Shown piece after piece: positions 9,082 to 18,024 of a stretch of DNA of 64,000 bases (within the stretch, counting starts at the first letter, position 1; each line of letters begins with the position of its first letter). Position numbers and translations under genes: made by a program. The notes below the pieces were generated by a model. It was not told where the DNA came from. It saw nothing but the letters and a program-made list of their open reading frames with translations, and did no database searches. The stretch is from Hyphomicrobium denitrificans 1NES1 (GTDB lineage: Bacteria > Pseudomonadota > Alphaproteobacteria > Rhizobiales > Hyphomicrobiaceae), in the NCBI RefSeq assembly GCF_000230975.2, contig NC_021172.1, positions 1,364,001-1,428,000 on the forward strand, in the 5' to 3' direction.

Positions 9082-11154
9082 ATGCGGTGGTGGTTGCGAG
9101 CGCTAATTGCCTGCGTTTGGGTTGGAGTCGGCAGCGGATTAGCACGCGCTTCAGACGTCCGGTGGGAATTTGCCGGCTGGTATGGCGGGGGTTGCTATCC
9201 GAATATCGAATTCGATCCGGTGCGCAGCGGACGATTGTATTTGACGTCCGATGTCGCAGGGTTGTGGCGAAGTGACGACAATGGGGACACATGGTCCTTC
9301 ATGACGAAGGGCCTCAACAATCTCCTCGTCTCGCAAGTCAAGGTCTCGCCTGCAAATCCAGATATCGTTTACGCAGCAACGGCCGCCGGAGTTTCCGTGT
9401 CGCTTGATGCGGGTGAGCACTGGGCATCTCTCGACAATCTGAACGGACGGATTGAATTTCAGCGGCCAAAGAGCTACCGCGCGATCTGGGCCGACGATGC
9501 CGACGATCGCTCCTTGTGTGTCGGGACGTCGCGAGGCGAGGTGTTCTGTTCTAACGACCGCGGCCGGACTTGGCGCGATTTGCACCTCCCGCATCTGGCT
9601 CAAAGATCTTCTGCCGTGGTCGCGCTGCATCGTTTGCCCGATAAATCGGGCCTGCTGGCCGCAACTGCGAATGGCATCAGTGTCTATAAATACGCGTCCC
9701 AGACTTGGACTTCGGCGCCTCAATTGACTGGAATATCTGACGTCATTCCCTATCGCGGCACATTTCTCGCAGCCAGCAACAGTGGCATTTGGCGATCGGA
9801 TGCTAATGGCACCAGCTGGTCGCGCATGGAAAGCACGCATCCAGATTTCGTTTTCAGGCTGGAGGAGAGCCAGCGCAGCGGGCAAGTCTATATTGCTCGA
9901 AACAAAGGGTGGAACGGCGAAGTCTTCACTTCGAACGATGGTCTCAAATCCTGGCAGGCGATACCCTCTCCGGCTCGCGGCGACGTCCGTTCTGATCCGA
10001 CGCGGGCTTGGGCTCATCCAGGTGGGCCCACTACGGCTCTGAAGACGTCTCCCTTCGACACGAACGTGATTTTTCGCACCGACTGGTGGGGCGTCTGGCG
10101 AAGCCTTGACGGTGGAAAGACGTGGCAGGAAAAAATAGTCGGAACACCGAACACCGTGGGGACCGATATCGTTGCCCTCGATCGGCAAACGGTCATGGCC
10201 GCGACCATGGATAATGGCTTGCTGGAGAGCGCCGACGGCGGAGTGTCGTTCACTGCTCTTTTCCCATCCGATGGTTATAAGGACGATGAGAATGGGCACG
10301 TTTGGCGTGTCATCAGTCCGTCGCCCGGCCGGATCGTTGCGACGTCATCGCCTTGGAATCAGCAGATAAATCAGGTGCTGCTCAGCGACGATGGCGGCAA
10401 GACATTCGAAAAAATTCGTGCCGGATTGCCGGCGAAGCGCCCTGTCGTCAATACGCTGTGGGATCAGGGATATCCGCGTGTGCTGGTAATCGATCCGCAC
10501 AACGACAAACGTCTCTACCTCGGTATAGACGGAGATGACGGCGGCGGTTTGTTCATCACTGAAGACGGCGGCCGCACATGGTCGCGCTCCGCAGGCCAAC
10601 CGCCGTCGCGAAAGATCTACAGTGCTTTCGCCGTCGACCGCGAAAAGGCCGGGTACCTTTATTGGGGAACGGTGGGCGATAGAGGCGGCATATACCGCTC
10701 GACCGATGACGGACGGACCTGGGCGCCGGTGTTTCAGGCAAGCCGGGCGATTTTCGACATGACAACATCGGCCAACGGCACGATATACGCGACAGGCATC
10801 GGGAAGGGCGGCGCCATCTTCTTATCGCGAGATCACGGGGAAACCTGGAACACGCTGGTTCAATTCCCCGATGCAGAAACCACGAAAGCGATTGCCGTCA
10901 GCCCAGCCGACCCAAACATCCTGGTCACGAGCACAGTCTCGTGGGCGAGCAAGGCGCCGCAAAAGTTTTACGCCAGTAACGATGGCGGGAGAACTTGGAT
11001 CGATATTACAGGCAATCTTCCTGACGGCGCGGGGGCAGCCGCTTTCGCATTCAATCCAGACGGAAGCCTGCTGTATATGTCGCGCTATGCGGGCAGCATT
11101 TACAAACTCAAGATGGATCAACTCACAGGTTTGAAAAAGGCAACACCGCGATAA
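9082..11154 (+). CDS. Exported Asp-box (BNR) repeat beta-propeller protein, GH74/sialidase-like
   Basis: 690 residues with a signal peptide (MRWWLRALIACVWVGVGSGL, cleavage near ARA). At least ten Asp-box motifs S/T-x-D-x-G-x-T/H-W/F are spread along the chain, for example SDDNGDTW, SLDAGEHW, SNDRGRTW, SLDGGKTW, TEDGGRTW and SRDHGETW. This pattern indicates one or two seven-bladed propellers as in xyloglucanases (GH74), VPS10 proteins and BNR sialidases. The ATG at 9082 is preferred because GGAGG lies nine bases upstream and the signal peptide starts there. Its place beside a polysaccharide cluster suggests binding to or cutting a glycan, but catalytic residues are not certain. Confidence 0.8.
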   Translation: MRWWLRALIACVWVGVGSGLARASDVRWEFAGWYGGGCYPNIEFDPVRSGRLYLTSDVAGLWRSDDNGDTWSFMTKGLNNLLVSQVKVSPANPDIVYAATAAGVSVSLDAGEHWASLDNLNGRIEFQRPKSYRAIWADDADDRSLCVGTSRGEVFCSNDRGRTWRDLHLPHLAQRSSAVVALHRLPDKSGLLAATANGISVYKYASQTWTSAPQLTGISDVIPYRGTFLAASNSGIWRSDANGTSWSRMESTHPDFVFRLEESQRSGQVYIARNKGWNGEVFTSNDGLKSWQAIPSPARGDVRSDPTRAWAHPGGPTTALKTSPFDTNVIFRTDWWGVWRSLDGGKTWQEKIVGTPNTVGTDIVALDRQTVMAATMDNGLLESADGGVSFTALFPSDGYKDDENGHVWRVISPSPGRIVATSSPWNQQINQVLLSDDGGKTFEKIRAGLPAKRPVVNTLWDQGYPRVLVIDPHNDKRLYLGIDGDDGGGLFITEDGGRTWSRSAGQPPSRKIYSAFAVDREKAGYLYWGTVGDRGGIYRSTDDGRTWAPVFQASRAIFDMTTSANGTIYATGIGKGGAIFLSRDHGETWNTLVQFPDAETTKAIAVSPADPNILVTSTVSWASKAPQKFYASNDGGRTWIDITGNLPDGAGAAAFAFNPDGSLLYMSRYAGSIYKLKMDQLTGLKKATPR

Positions 11155-11160
11155 TCGCCA

Positions 11161-11320
11161 TTATTGCCTTCGCGCGTGTGAGCTTACTTCCTGGCCTATG
11201 GCCGCGCTGCGTTCGAGAAGATAAACGTCCTGTCCTTTTTGGGCGCATTCCGCAGCGATGGCCAGGTCGATGACACCGTCATCGATGACGGCGGTTTCCA
11301 TATCCGGCGAGGATGGAAGA
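11161..11320 (-). pseudogene. Decayed N-terminal fragment of an LhgO-like oxidase
   Basis: The minus-strand reading SSPDMETAVIDDGVIDLAIA continues AECAQKGQDVYLLERSAAIG. This aligns along about 45 residues with the intact oxidase at 7474-8610 (PDIETIIIGGGVVGLAIAAE, then AECAKAGQETYVLERHSAIG). The FAD-binding glycines have changed (IGGGVVGL to IDDGVIDL), and the frame stops soon after EVSS. It is thus a non-functional relic of a duplication or of a paralogue. It lies immediately downstream of the GT2 gene that ends at 11322. Confidence 0.8.
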
Positions 11321-11321
11321 G

Positions 11322-12518
11322 TTATCGACCGCGCTCCGAGCGCGTCCATTGGGATCGATGTCCCATCACGAAATCCTTGGCGATCGACAGTCGGTGCCTT
11401 GCGTATCGCGCGACTTCACGAAGCTCGCTGATCCCGATGAGATCTCGCCCGGCTTTAAACCAGGCCGCGATAAGCGTTGCTCCAGTCAGGAGAAGCCCAA
11501 TAAGCGCAAGTGCAAGCGGCCCACTGTATCCTGTTGCCAGAAGCCAAACGAAACATGCGAACGCCAGCACGATGAGTCCGGCGAGCAGCAGTCCGAGCGG
11601 AGGAACTGCGATGTCAGCGGCAAGGGCCAGAAGTTGGATGTCCCGGCGCTGATACGCGGCGACGATGAGTTTTGGTACGAACTCGGTGATCGCCGAGAGA
11701 TGGCCGTGCATCCAACGTTTCTTTTGCGTGCTTCGTCCTGCTTCGGTTGGGGCAAAGTCGCTGCTGATCGTGGCCTCCGGACACAGCGCAGGAGGATAAC
11801 CCATGAATGCGCAATTGACGGTTATCAGCGTGTCTTCGGTGATATGGCCAGACGCGAGGTCAATTTTTCTCAAGACATGCGAAGGAATGGCCATGCCGGC
11901 TCCTGTCAGCAGGCATGGCATTCCAAGCGCATGAAACCCGAGTAGACGGACCATGTTTTTGACACGCCATGCGAACGCAGCAAGGCGCTGAGCGCTATCT
12001 GCGTCAGCTGGCGTGTTCATCAGATAGATGCCTTGAATCGGCCGGTCTTTCGCCGTGCAATTCCATGCAAGTGCGTCTATGGCGCCGGCCGATAACGTGC
12101 AGTCCGCATCGACAAAAATTACGACCGAAGGGGCACTTGGCGCATCGAGATACTTGAAGCCGGCGTCGAGGGCGTAGCCTTTCCCGATACGATCGAGATT
12201 GTTGCGCTCGACGACTTCAGCGCCGGCGCGTGTCGCGACGCTAGCGGTATCGTCGGTACAATTGTCGGCGATGACGATCAACCGGTCGAATGAACGAAGC
12301 TGCTCACGGATGGATGAAAGCGTCTGCTCGATTCCGGCCGCTTCGTTGTGCGCCGGAATGAGGACGGCAACTGCAGGCCGGTCTCCATTTGGTAACGCGA
12401 TTTGGCGCTGGCGTGAGCGTCCGCATGCGATCTGCGACGCAAGTGTTGCCACAGGGACGAGCATGGCTGCGGTCAACACGAGCAGTACCACATTTGCGAG
12501 CATGAGCACGATAGACAT
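11322..12518 (-). CDS. Membrane glycosyltransferase family 2 (cellulose synthase-like)
   Basis: 398 residues. One N-terminal membrane helix (MLANVVLLVLTAAMLVPVA) is followed by a GT-A domain: VAVLIPAHNEAAG, the metal-binding VIFVDADCTL, the acceptor-site ITEDTLI and QKKRWMHGH, equivalent to the Q-x-x-R-W motif of processive GT2 enzymes. At least two C-terminal hydrophobic helices follow. These features suggest a processive or membrane-anchored sugar transferase using a nucleotide sugar at the cytoplasmic face. It is 23 bp downstream of the GT4 gene on the same strand. The linkage formed is unknown. Confidence 0.88.
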   Translation of the reverse strand: MSIVLMLANVVLLVLTAAMLVPVATLASQIACGRSRQRQIALPNGDRPAVAVLIPAHNEAAGIEQTLSSIREQLRSFDRLIVIADNCTDDTASVATRAGAEVVERNNLDRIGKGYALDAGFKYLDAPSAPSVVIFVDADCTLSAGAIDALAWNCTAKDRPIQGIYLMNTPADADSAQRLAAFAWRVKNMVRLLGFHALGMPCLLTGAGMAIPSHVLRKIDLASGHITEDTLITVNCAFMGYPPALCPEATISSDFAPTEAGRSTQKKRWMHGHLSAITEFVPKLIVAAYQRRDIQLLALAADIAVPPLGLLLAGLIVLAFACFVWLLATGYSGPLALALIGLLLTGATLIAAWFKAGRDLIGISELREVARYARHRLSIAKDFVMGHRSQWTRSERGR

Positions 12519-12541
12519 GCAGTTTGCCTGTCAGGCGCCTT

Positions 12542-13834
12542 TCAGTCGATTGTTGCGCGCGTTCGGCGTGCGGACGATTGAAACAGGTTTGCGAGCTTTT
12601 CGCATTCGGTTGCGATGTTGTGGTCTTTAAGTGCGGCTTGGCGAGCGTTTCCGCCCATCATCGCTAACACGTCGTCGGAGGCTTCCAAGCATTCCTTAAT
12701 GGCCTCTGTCAGCGCATTGACGTCGCCAGCAGGGGTCAGCCAGCCGGATACGCGATCTTTTACCAGCTCGGGAATTCCGGCAACGTACGTCGAAATGACG
12801 GGACGTTCGAGGGCCATGGCCTCCATCAAAACGACGGGGATACCTTCCGCGAAGCTCGGCAGCACCAATGCGCGTGCCTGCTTGATCTCGCGGATGATCC
12901 GATCGCTGTCGATCCATCCGGTGATCGAGATGCGGTCGGCAAGATTAAGTTTGGCAATCCGTTTCTCTATATCGGCCCGCATTTCGCCATCGCCCGCCAG
13001 GACGACCTCGACGTCTGATCCTTCCGAAGCGAGGCGTCCGACGGCGTCAACAAGTAATAGTTGCCCTTTCTGCTCGCAGAGCCGGCCAATGCATACGAGG
13101 CGGTTTTTCGAAGTTGCAGGCGTTGGCGCGATTGCGAGGAATTGTGCATCAAGGCCGCAATGCACGAGTTTGATCTTCGACCACTCACGATATGGAAGCC
13201 AGCGCCAGAGCTGGCTTCGGCCATAAGAGCTTATGGCGCAAACGAAGCTCGCGGCTTTTACTTTCTCCGGTAGTCCAAGCTCGACCGGCCTGTCGAATTC
13301 TTCGGGCCCGTGAACCGTGAAGCTGTACGGCAGGCCCGTTAGTTCATGCGCAAGCATCGCGACCTCGGCAGAATTGGTGCCAAAGTGAGCATGGATATGT
13401 TCGACACCGGCCTTCAGGGCCCAGTCGGCGATAACCGCAGCTTCGACGAGATATGCCAAATGCACGAGGCGGCGACCCTTCGATCGTCGCATTGCAGAGA
13501 ACGCGCGGCCCGTTGCGGCGAGAAATGATCGCGGATTTTGAACGACTGCCGAGAGAAGGGCGACCGCAAGCTTGAGAATAGGTTGCTGAAGAATGTAGAT
13601 CGTCCGGCTTTGCTCTTCGCGATCGGCAGGGTCGACGAGTGTCTTATCGACCCAGCCCCGGATGGCGTATCGCGATATGGCGATGTCGTGCTCCTCAAGT
13701 GCTTGAATCTCACGCCGAATGAACGAGTGGCTGACCTTCGGATATTGGTTGATAACATAGGCAACCTTGGTGCGAGGCGTCGGCGCAAATTTGGGAAGCG
13801 GCGTGTGCATGTCGTTCAGTCGACGCTCTTGCAT
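12542..13834 (-). CDS. Glycosyltransferase family 4 (GT-B fold)
   Basis: 430 residues. The N-terminal domain begins KVAYVINQYPKVSHSFIRRE, a form typical of exopolysaccharide GT4 enzymes. The C-terminal nucleotide-sugar domain shows IGRLCEQKGQLLLVDAV and the E-x7-E region PSFAEGIPVVLMEAMALERP. It is a soluble retaining glycosyltransferase expected at the inner membrane face. The start may be at 13834 or at the second ATG, 13810; neither has a strong ribosome-binding site. It heads a probable two-gene unit with the GT2 at 11322-12518. Confidence 0.9.
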   Translation of the reverse strand: MQERRLNDMHTPLPKFAPTPRTKVAYVINQYPKVSHSFIRREIQALEEHDIAISRYAIRGWVDKTLVDPADREEQSRTIYILQQPILKLAVALLSAVVQNPRSFLAATGRAFSAMRRSKGRRLVHLAYLVEAAVIADWALKAGVEHIHAHFGTNSAEVAMLAHELTGLPYSFTVHGPEEFDRPVELGLPEKVKAASFVCAISSYGRSQLWRWLPYREWSKIKLVHCGLDAQFLAIAPTPATSKNRLVCIGRLCEQKGQLLLVDAVGRLASEGSDVEVVLAGDGEMRADIEKRIAKLNLADRISITGWIDSDRIIREIKQARALVLPSFAEGIPVVLMEAMALERPVISTYVAGIPELVKDRVSGWLTPAGDVNALTEAIKECLEASDDVLAMMGGNARQAALKDHNIATECEKLANLFQSSARRTRATID

Positions 13835-14343
13835 ATTGGCGTAAATGACGGCGTATACCCGTGCGGATTATCTTTTTCATCATCACGTGAAGCTTTATGC
13901 CTGCTTGCAAAGCTTTTGCCAGCTGAGGCTTGGGGCTCGATCTCCCGTCGGGTTGGTCAACACGCCCTCTTCAGTGCAGTCCACGGCCTGGGAGTGGACA
14001 GTCATTCGCACGAGTAACGAAGCCGCTATGAGGTGGCCACCGCGCATCAAAAGGCGAGGGCGCAGGGAGCCCTGCTACGTCTAAATGATACCGATGGTGG
14101 GCGCTGACCGTTAACGGCGTCTACTCTAAGTTTGATCTTGTGAAGACTGTCGTCCTGGCGCGTGCGGTCGTGACGCCGACCGCAGACATCGGGTCATGAA
14201 ATCGGCTGCGGCGCCGTCGTTAATACCGAAACATAGTAAATATCGGGCCGTTTGCGCACTTGGCATGCGGCGTGCACACCGTTTCGCGACGGCATTTTGC
14301 ATTGCAGTCGAGCATCGTGGTTACGCAGCCGGAGCATCTCTCT
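13835..14343. other. 509-bp divergent intergenic region of the polysaccharide cluster
   Basis: Lies between the leftward GT4 gene and the rightward GumC-like gene, so both promoters should be here. I see no conserved short gene, no long repeat and no stress-type GGAAC promoter. The length would allow regulator binding sites, but none is recognisable. Confidence 0.5.
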
Positions 14344-16374
14344 ATGGAGTTTGAGCGACATATCATTGAGGCTGGGCCGCCGACCGATCAAGGGCTCGAG
14401 CCTTACCGTCCTGTATCGACTGGTATCGATCTTAAGATGCTATTGGAGATCATTCGCCGTAGCGTCCGCGAGCTTGCCGGCATCGCGGTTTTTGGCGTCT
14501 GTCTGATGGTGCTTTTTCTCCTTGTTGCGCCAAAATCGTACACCGCTACTGGCAGTATCATTCTGGATTCCCGTCAACCCAAGCTCTTCAATATCGATGG
14601 GGTTCTCGCGAGCGCCGATGCTAACCAGGACAATATCGATACGCAGATCGAGTTGCTGCGCTCTCCGCGCATTGCGGAACGAGTTCTTGACCTGATGGCG
14701 GAGCGTGGGATTGCGTTGCCTAAAATCACGAGTTCGGAGTCCGTGTCGCCAGTGCAACCTGTCGACGTCGGCGTGACGGCGCAATCCACTGGAAAAATGC
14801 CTGATCCTCGTTTGATCGATGCGCTTGGGCGCCGTCTCAAAATCGAACGTAAAGGTCGGAGTCTCCTCGTCAATGTGATGTATTCCGATACGGATGCCGT
14901 GCGCGCTGCCGGGATCGCAAATGCCTTCATGGATGGCTACATCTCCGATCAATTGCGTAGCCGGTCGGCGGCGACGCAAGTGAACGGCCGAGTTCTAAAA
15001 GAACGTGTCGATGAACTGCGAAAGGAGCTGGTCGATGCGGAAAACCAGATCCAGAAATACAAATCGGATAACGATATCGTTGAGCTGGGGGCGCTGACGC
15101 TTACTCAGCAGGAAATAGCCAATCACGAGCAGGAACTTGCGAAAGTACGTGCCGAAGCCGCGCAGGCTGATGCGCGCGTTGGTCCGGTTGGCTCAATGGC
15201 AAACGAACTAGCGCGAGATACAGCGCAGGGTCAGGTCAAGATTCTCGAAGCTCAACTCAATGAACTCAAAGCGAAGCTTCAAAAAAGCTCGGCAAAGCTT
15301 TTGAAACTCGATGAGCTTCGTCGTGATGCGGACGCGTTAAAGGCCACCTATGTTGGACTTCTCAACCGCCTTCGCGAAACCCAGGCTCAGGAAAGCGCCA
15401 TCTCCTCTGATGCGCAGATCGTCAATTATGCCGTCCCTCCCGCCGATCCGAGCTTCCCGAAGCGCACGCTGATGCTAGCGGCGGCATTGATCGCATCGCT
15501 GTTGATTGGAGCGACGAAAATCATCATCCGAGAGCTGGTTAGGGGGCGAATTTATTCTGTTGTCGACGTCGAACGCATTTTCGGCATGCAGCCGCTTGCG
15601 AAAATTCCTTTGCTCCCCGGATTGCGCTTCAATCCTCTGCGCGCAGGCGAGCAAGGTTTCTTCAATATGGACAGCAGCGGCAAGTTCGAACAGGCGGCAT
15701 TCAGTATTCGCCGTTGGGCCGAGGCAGTATCGACGCCGCGCAATGCCATCGTCGCGGTCGTGTCGGACAACACTGGCGACGGTCGCAGCACAATCGCTTC
15801 TGCGCTGGCTTTCAGTGCCGCTCGCAGCGGGCGGAAAACGCTTCTCGCCGATGCCGATTTCCGTGATCGTGGTCTGACGCGGGCGCTTGCGGACGGGACA
15901 GGCGTCAGCTTGGAACAGGCTGGAGCCGACGATGCCTCTCTTATTGTTGCGCGACTCGGCGAACGGCTGCCGGATTTTTGCGGCGCCATCTTGCGGGATA
16001 CGGATTCGCCACTCGACGTTCTCGACTCCCCAGAAATTGCTGCGTTTCTAAACAAAGCGCGCGAGACTTACCAACTGACCGTCATCGATACAGCGGCGAT
16101 GGGGCAATACATCGACGCGGGTGCTATCATCGATCTTGTCGACGGCGTTCTCGTGATCTTAAAGTCGGGGATCACCACACAGGCGGCTGCGGAAGATATT
16201 ATGAAACAGCTTGCAGTTTCGGACTCGAAGCCAATTGCGGTCGTATTGAATGGCGTCCCGGCTCATGAAAACGGCTTGTTCGACTATTCATTAGAAAATT
16301 TGTGGGGTGCACTGCGTAGCCGAATAGAGAAGTTGAAAAAGCGCGCGCGCGCTGCAGTGTCATCGGCTTCGTGA
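14344..16374 (+). CDS. GumC/Wzc-type polysaccharide co-polymerase with degenerate tyrosine-kinase domain
   Basis: 676 residues. A Wzz domain begins with a membrane helix (IAVFGVCLMVLFLLVAP) and YTATGSIILDSRQP, then a periplasmic coiled coil (residues about 200-350) and a second membrane helix (TLMLAAALIASLLIGATK). The cytoplasmic domain resembles bacterial tyrosine kinases: a Walker A-like SDNTGDGRSTIASALA, a Walker A'-like LLADADFRDRG and a Walker B-like LTVIDTAA. The P-loop lysine is replaced by Arg, and no tyrosine cluster is seen at the C-terminus, so kinase activity is doubtful. Such proteins set chain length and couple polymerisation to export. The ATG at 14344 has GGAG upstream. Confidence 0.88.
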   Translation: MEFERHIIEAGPPTDQGLEPYRPVSTGIDLKMLLEIIRRSVRELAGIAVFGVCLMVLFLLVAPKSYTATGSIILDSRQPKLFNIDGVLASADANQDNIDTQIELLRSPRIAERVLDLMAERGIALPKITSSESVSPVQPVDVGVTAQSTGKMPDPRLIDALGRRLKIERKGRSLLVNVMYSDTDAVRAAGIANAFMDGYISDQLRSRSAATQVNGRVLKERVDELRKELVDAENQIQKYKSDNDIVELGALTLTQQEIANHEQELAKVRAEAAQADARVGPVGSMANELARDTAQGQVKILEAQLNELKAKLQKSSAKLLKLDELRRDADALKATYVGLLNRLRETQAQESAISSDAQIVNYAVPPADPSFPKRTLMLAAALIASLLIGATKIIIRELVRGRIYSVVDVERIFGMQPLAKIPLLPGLRFNPLRAGEQGFFNMDSSGKFEQAAFSIRRWAEAVSTPRNAIVAVVSDNTGDGRSTIASALAFSAARSGRKTLLADADFRDRGLTRALADGTGVSLEQAGADDASLIVARLGERLPDFCGAILRDTDSPLDVLDSPEIAAFLNKARETYQLTVIDTAAMGQYIDAGAIIDLVDGVLVILKSGITTQAAAEDIMKQLAVSDSKPIAVVLNGVPAHENGLFDYSLENLWGALRSRIEKLKKRARAAVSSAS

Positions 16375-16380
16375 GGGATC

Positions 16381-16406
16381 GAGACGCCGCATCTTGGCGG
16401 CCTCTC
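16381..16406. terminator. Hairpin between convergent genes
   Basis: GAGACGCCGC (16381-16390) and GCGGCCTCTC (16397-16406) pair with one C-C mismatch around a six-base loop. It follows the GumC-like stop and lies before the convergent aminotransferase gene. No T-run follows, so factor-independent termination is uncertain. Confidence 0.4.
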
Positions 16407-16456
16407 TGCCAAACTCTGTGGGTGGATCCGAGTGAATGTTTAGTCGCGGCGGCTCT

Positions 16457-17803
16457 TTAAAGCGTTGCCGTACTGCCGTCGTTGTAGGACCGATAGACGA
16501 TCTGTGACGGCCGCCCGACGAGATATCGGCTAACATCGCTCTCCAATGCTTGCGCGTATATGTCGAGCGCGGCGTCGATAGCTTCGAGGGTATGGTCGAT
16601 GTCCGCGTCTGTGTGTGTAAAGCTGACAACAAGCGAGGGCATAAGAATACCTTGCCTTATCGTCTCTTGCAGAAATAAAGATCGGAACGCCTGCGACGGG
16701 TTGAGCTCTCGATCGAGGGTTGAGTAGGCCAAGCAACAGGGCTTGCCGAATATTCGGATGTGCTTTGCGAGGCCATGCGAGGCAATCAAGGCATTACCCT
16801 CGGTAAGCAAGCGTTGACCGAGGCGATTGATGTGGGCGATGACGGGTTCGCGCCGGTATATGCCCATTGTCGCGATCGCCGCCGCAAGCGCATGAGTTTC
16901 TGCGCCGTGGGTCGTAGACAGTAAGAAAACACGCGGTTTATCAGTATGATTGAGCCCGCCAAGGCGCATGAACTCGCGGCGGCCTGCAAGTGCGGAAACG
17001 GAAAATCCGTTGGCCAGAGCTTTTCCGAAACACGAAAGGTCCGGGACGATATCGTAATATTTCTGTGCTCCGCCATTGTGCCAGCGGAATCCAGTGATCA
17101 TCTCATCAAGAACAAAAAGCGCGCCGTGCTCGTGGCACAAGCTCCTGAGTTCGTGCAGATAGCCCGGCTTAGGGTCTTCTGAGCGCGCGGCCTCAAGGAT
17201 GAACGCTGCGATTTTACCTGGATGCGCTTCGAATAAGCGGCGGGCACTTTCGATATCATTGTAGCGGAAGGTGAGGGTCAAATCGCGGGTTGCTTGCGGT
17301 ATCCCTGCATTTACCGCGGTTGTGCCGATGAACCAATCATCGGTCGAGAAGAATGGATGGTCGCCACATAGCGCGATCAGGTCGCGCCCGGTATATGCCC
17401 GCGCCAGGCGCATGGCTCCCGAGGTCGCGTCGGATCCGTCCTTGCAGAACTTGACCATCTCTGCGCCTTCGATGAGCGACAGAAACTCTTCGGCGCAAGT
17501 AATCTCGATCGTAGAGGGGCGGGTGAAATTACTGCCATTGATCAGCTCCTGCCTCGCGGCTTCGACGACCTCGGGATAGGCGTGGCCGAGACCAACGGCG
17601 CGATTGCCCATTCCATATTCGATGTAGGAATTCCCATCGGCATCCCAAACATGACATCCAGAGCCGCGCGCAATGAAGCCCGGTGCGAGAATGGGATATT
17701 GATCGTCGCCCTTCGCATAGGTATGGCTGCCGCCAGGTATGATCTCATGTGCGCGGCGCTGCAAAGCGCGCGAGGATTCAAAGCGGCGGGTGATACTGTT
17801 CAC
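16457..17803 (-). CDS. Class III PLP aminotransferase, glutamate-1-semialdehyde mutase-like
   Basis: 448 residues. RRAHEIIPGGSHTYAKG and DADGNSYIEYGMGNRAVGLG at the N-terminus match the GSA aminomutase/omega-aminotransferase group. VKFCKDGSDATSGAMRLARA binds the cofactor phosphate, LFVLDEMITGFRW holds the PLP-contacting Asp, and FGKALANGF holds the Schiff-base lysine. The chromosomal hemL is expected elsewhere; within a polysaccharide cluster this copy more likely aminates a sugar or a side-group precursor (inference). It is followed upstream by a pyruvyl transferase gene on the same strand. Confidence 0.85.
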   Translation of the reverse strand: MNSITRRFESSRALQRRAHEIIPGGSHTYAKGDDQYPILAPGFIARGSGCHVWDADGNSYIEYGMGNRAVGLGHAYPEVVEAARQELINGSNFTRPSTIEITCAEEFLSLIEGAEMVKFCKDGSDATSGAMRLARAYTGRDLIALCGDHPFFSTDDWFIGTTAVNAGIPQATRDLTLTFRYNDIESARRLFEAHPGKIAAFILEAARSEDPKPGYLHELRSLCHEHGALFVLDEMITGFRWHNGGAQKYYDIVPDLSCFGKALANGFSVSALAGRREFMRLGGLNHTDKPRVFLLSTTHGAETHALAAAIATMGIYRREPVIAHINRLGQRLLTEGNALIASHGLAKHIRIFGKPCCLAYSTLDRELNPSQAFRSLFLQETIRQGILMPSLVVSFTHTDADIDHTLEAIDAALDIYAQALESDVSRYLVGRPSQIVYRSYNDGSTATL

Positions 17804-18024
17804 ACTTGGCTCCTGTTAAGGAAGGCAGTGACCCGCGAAATCAGAACTTTGTCCGAGCCGACGTCCTGCTGGACGAGCCGCCTAGGGTCCAAAATCCTCC
17901 GCGCTAATGCTGTGCCTAATGCCTGATAATAGATCGAGTTTGGTTTCGCATGTGCAAAATATACGCCAAATGTTTAAAGAGCATATCGGCCGACGCTCGT
18001 ACAATCAACCAAATGACCTTTCTA

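Noticed and set aside
9151..10299. 382-codon minus-strand frame
   Set aside because: Antisense to the Asp-box protein with ten clear motifs.
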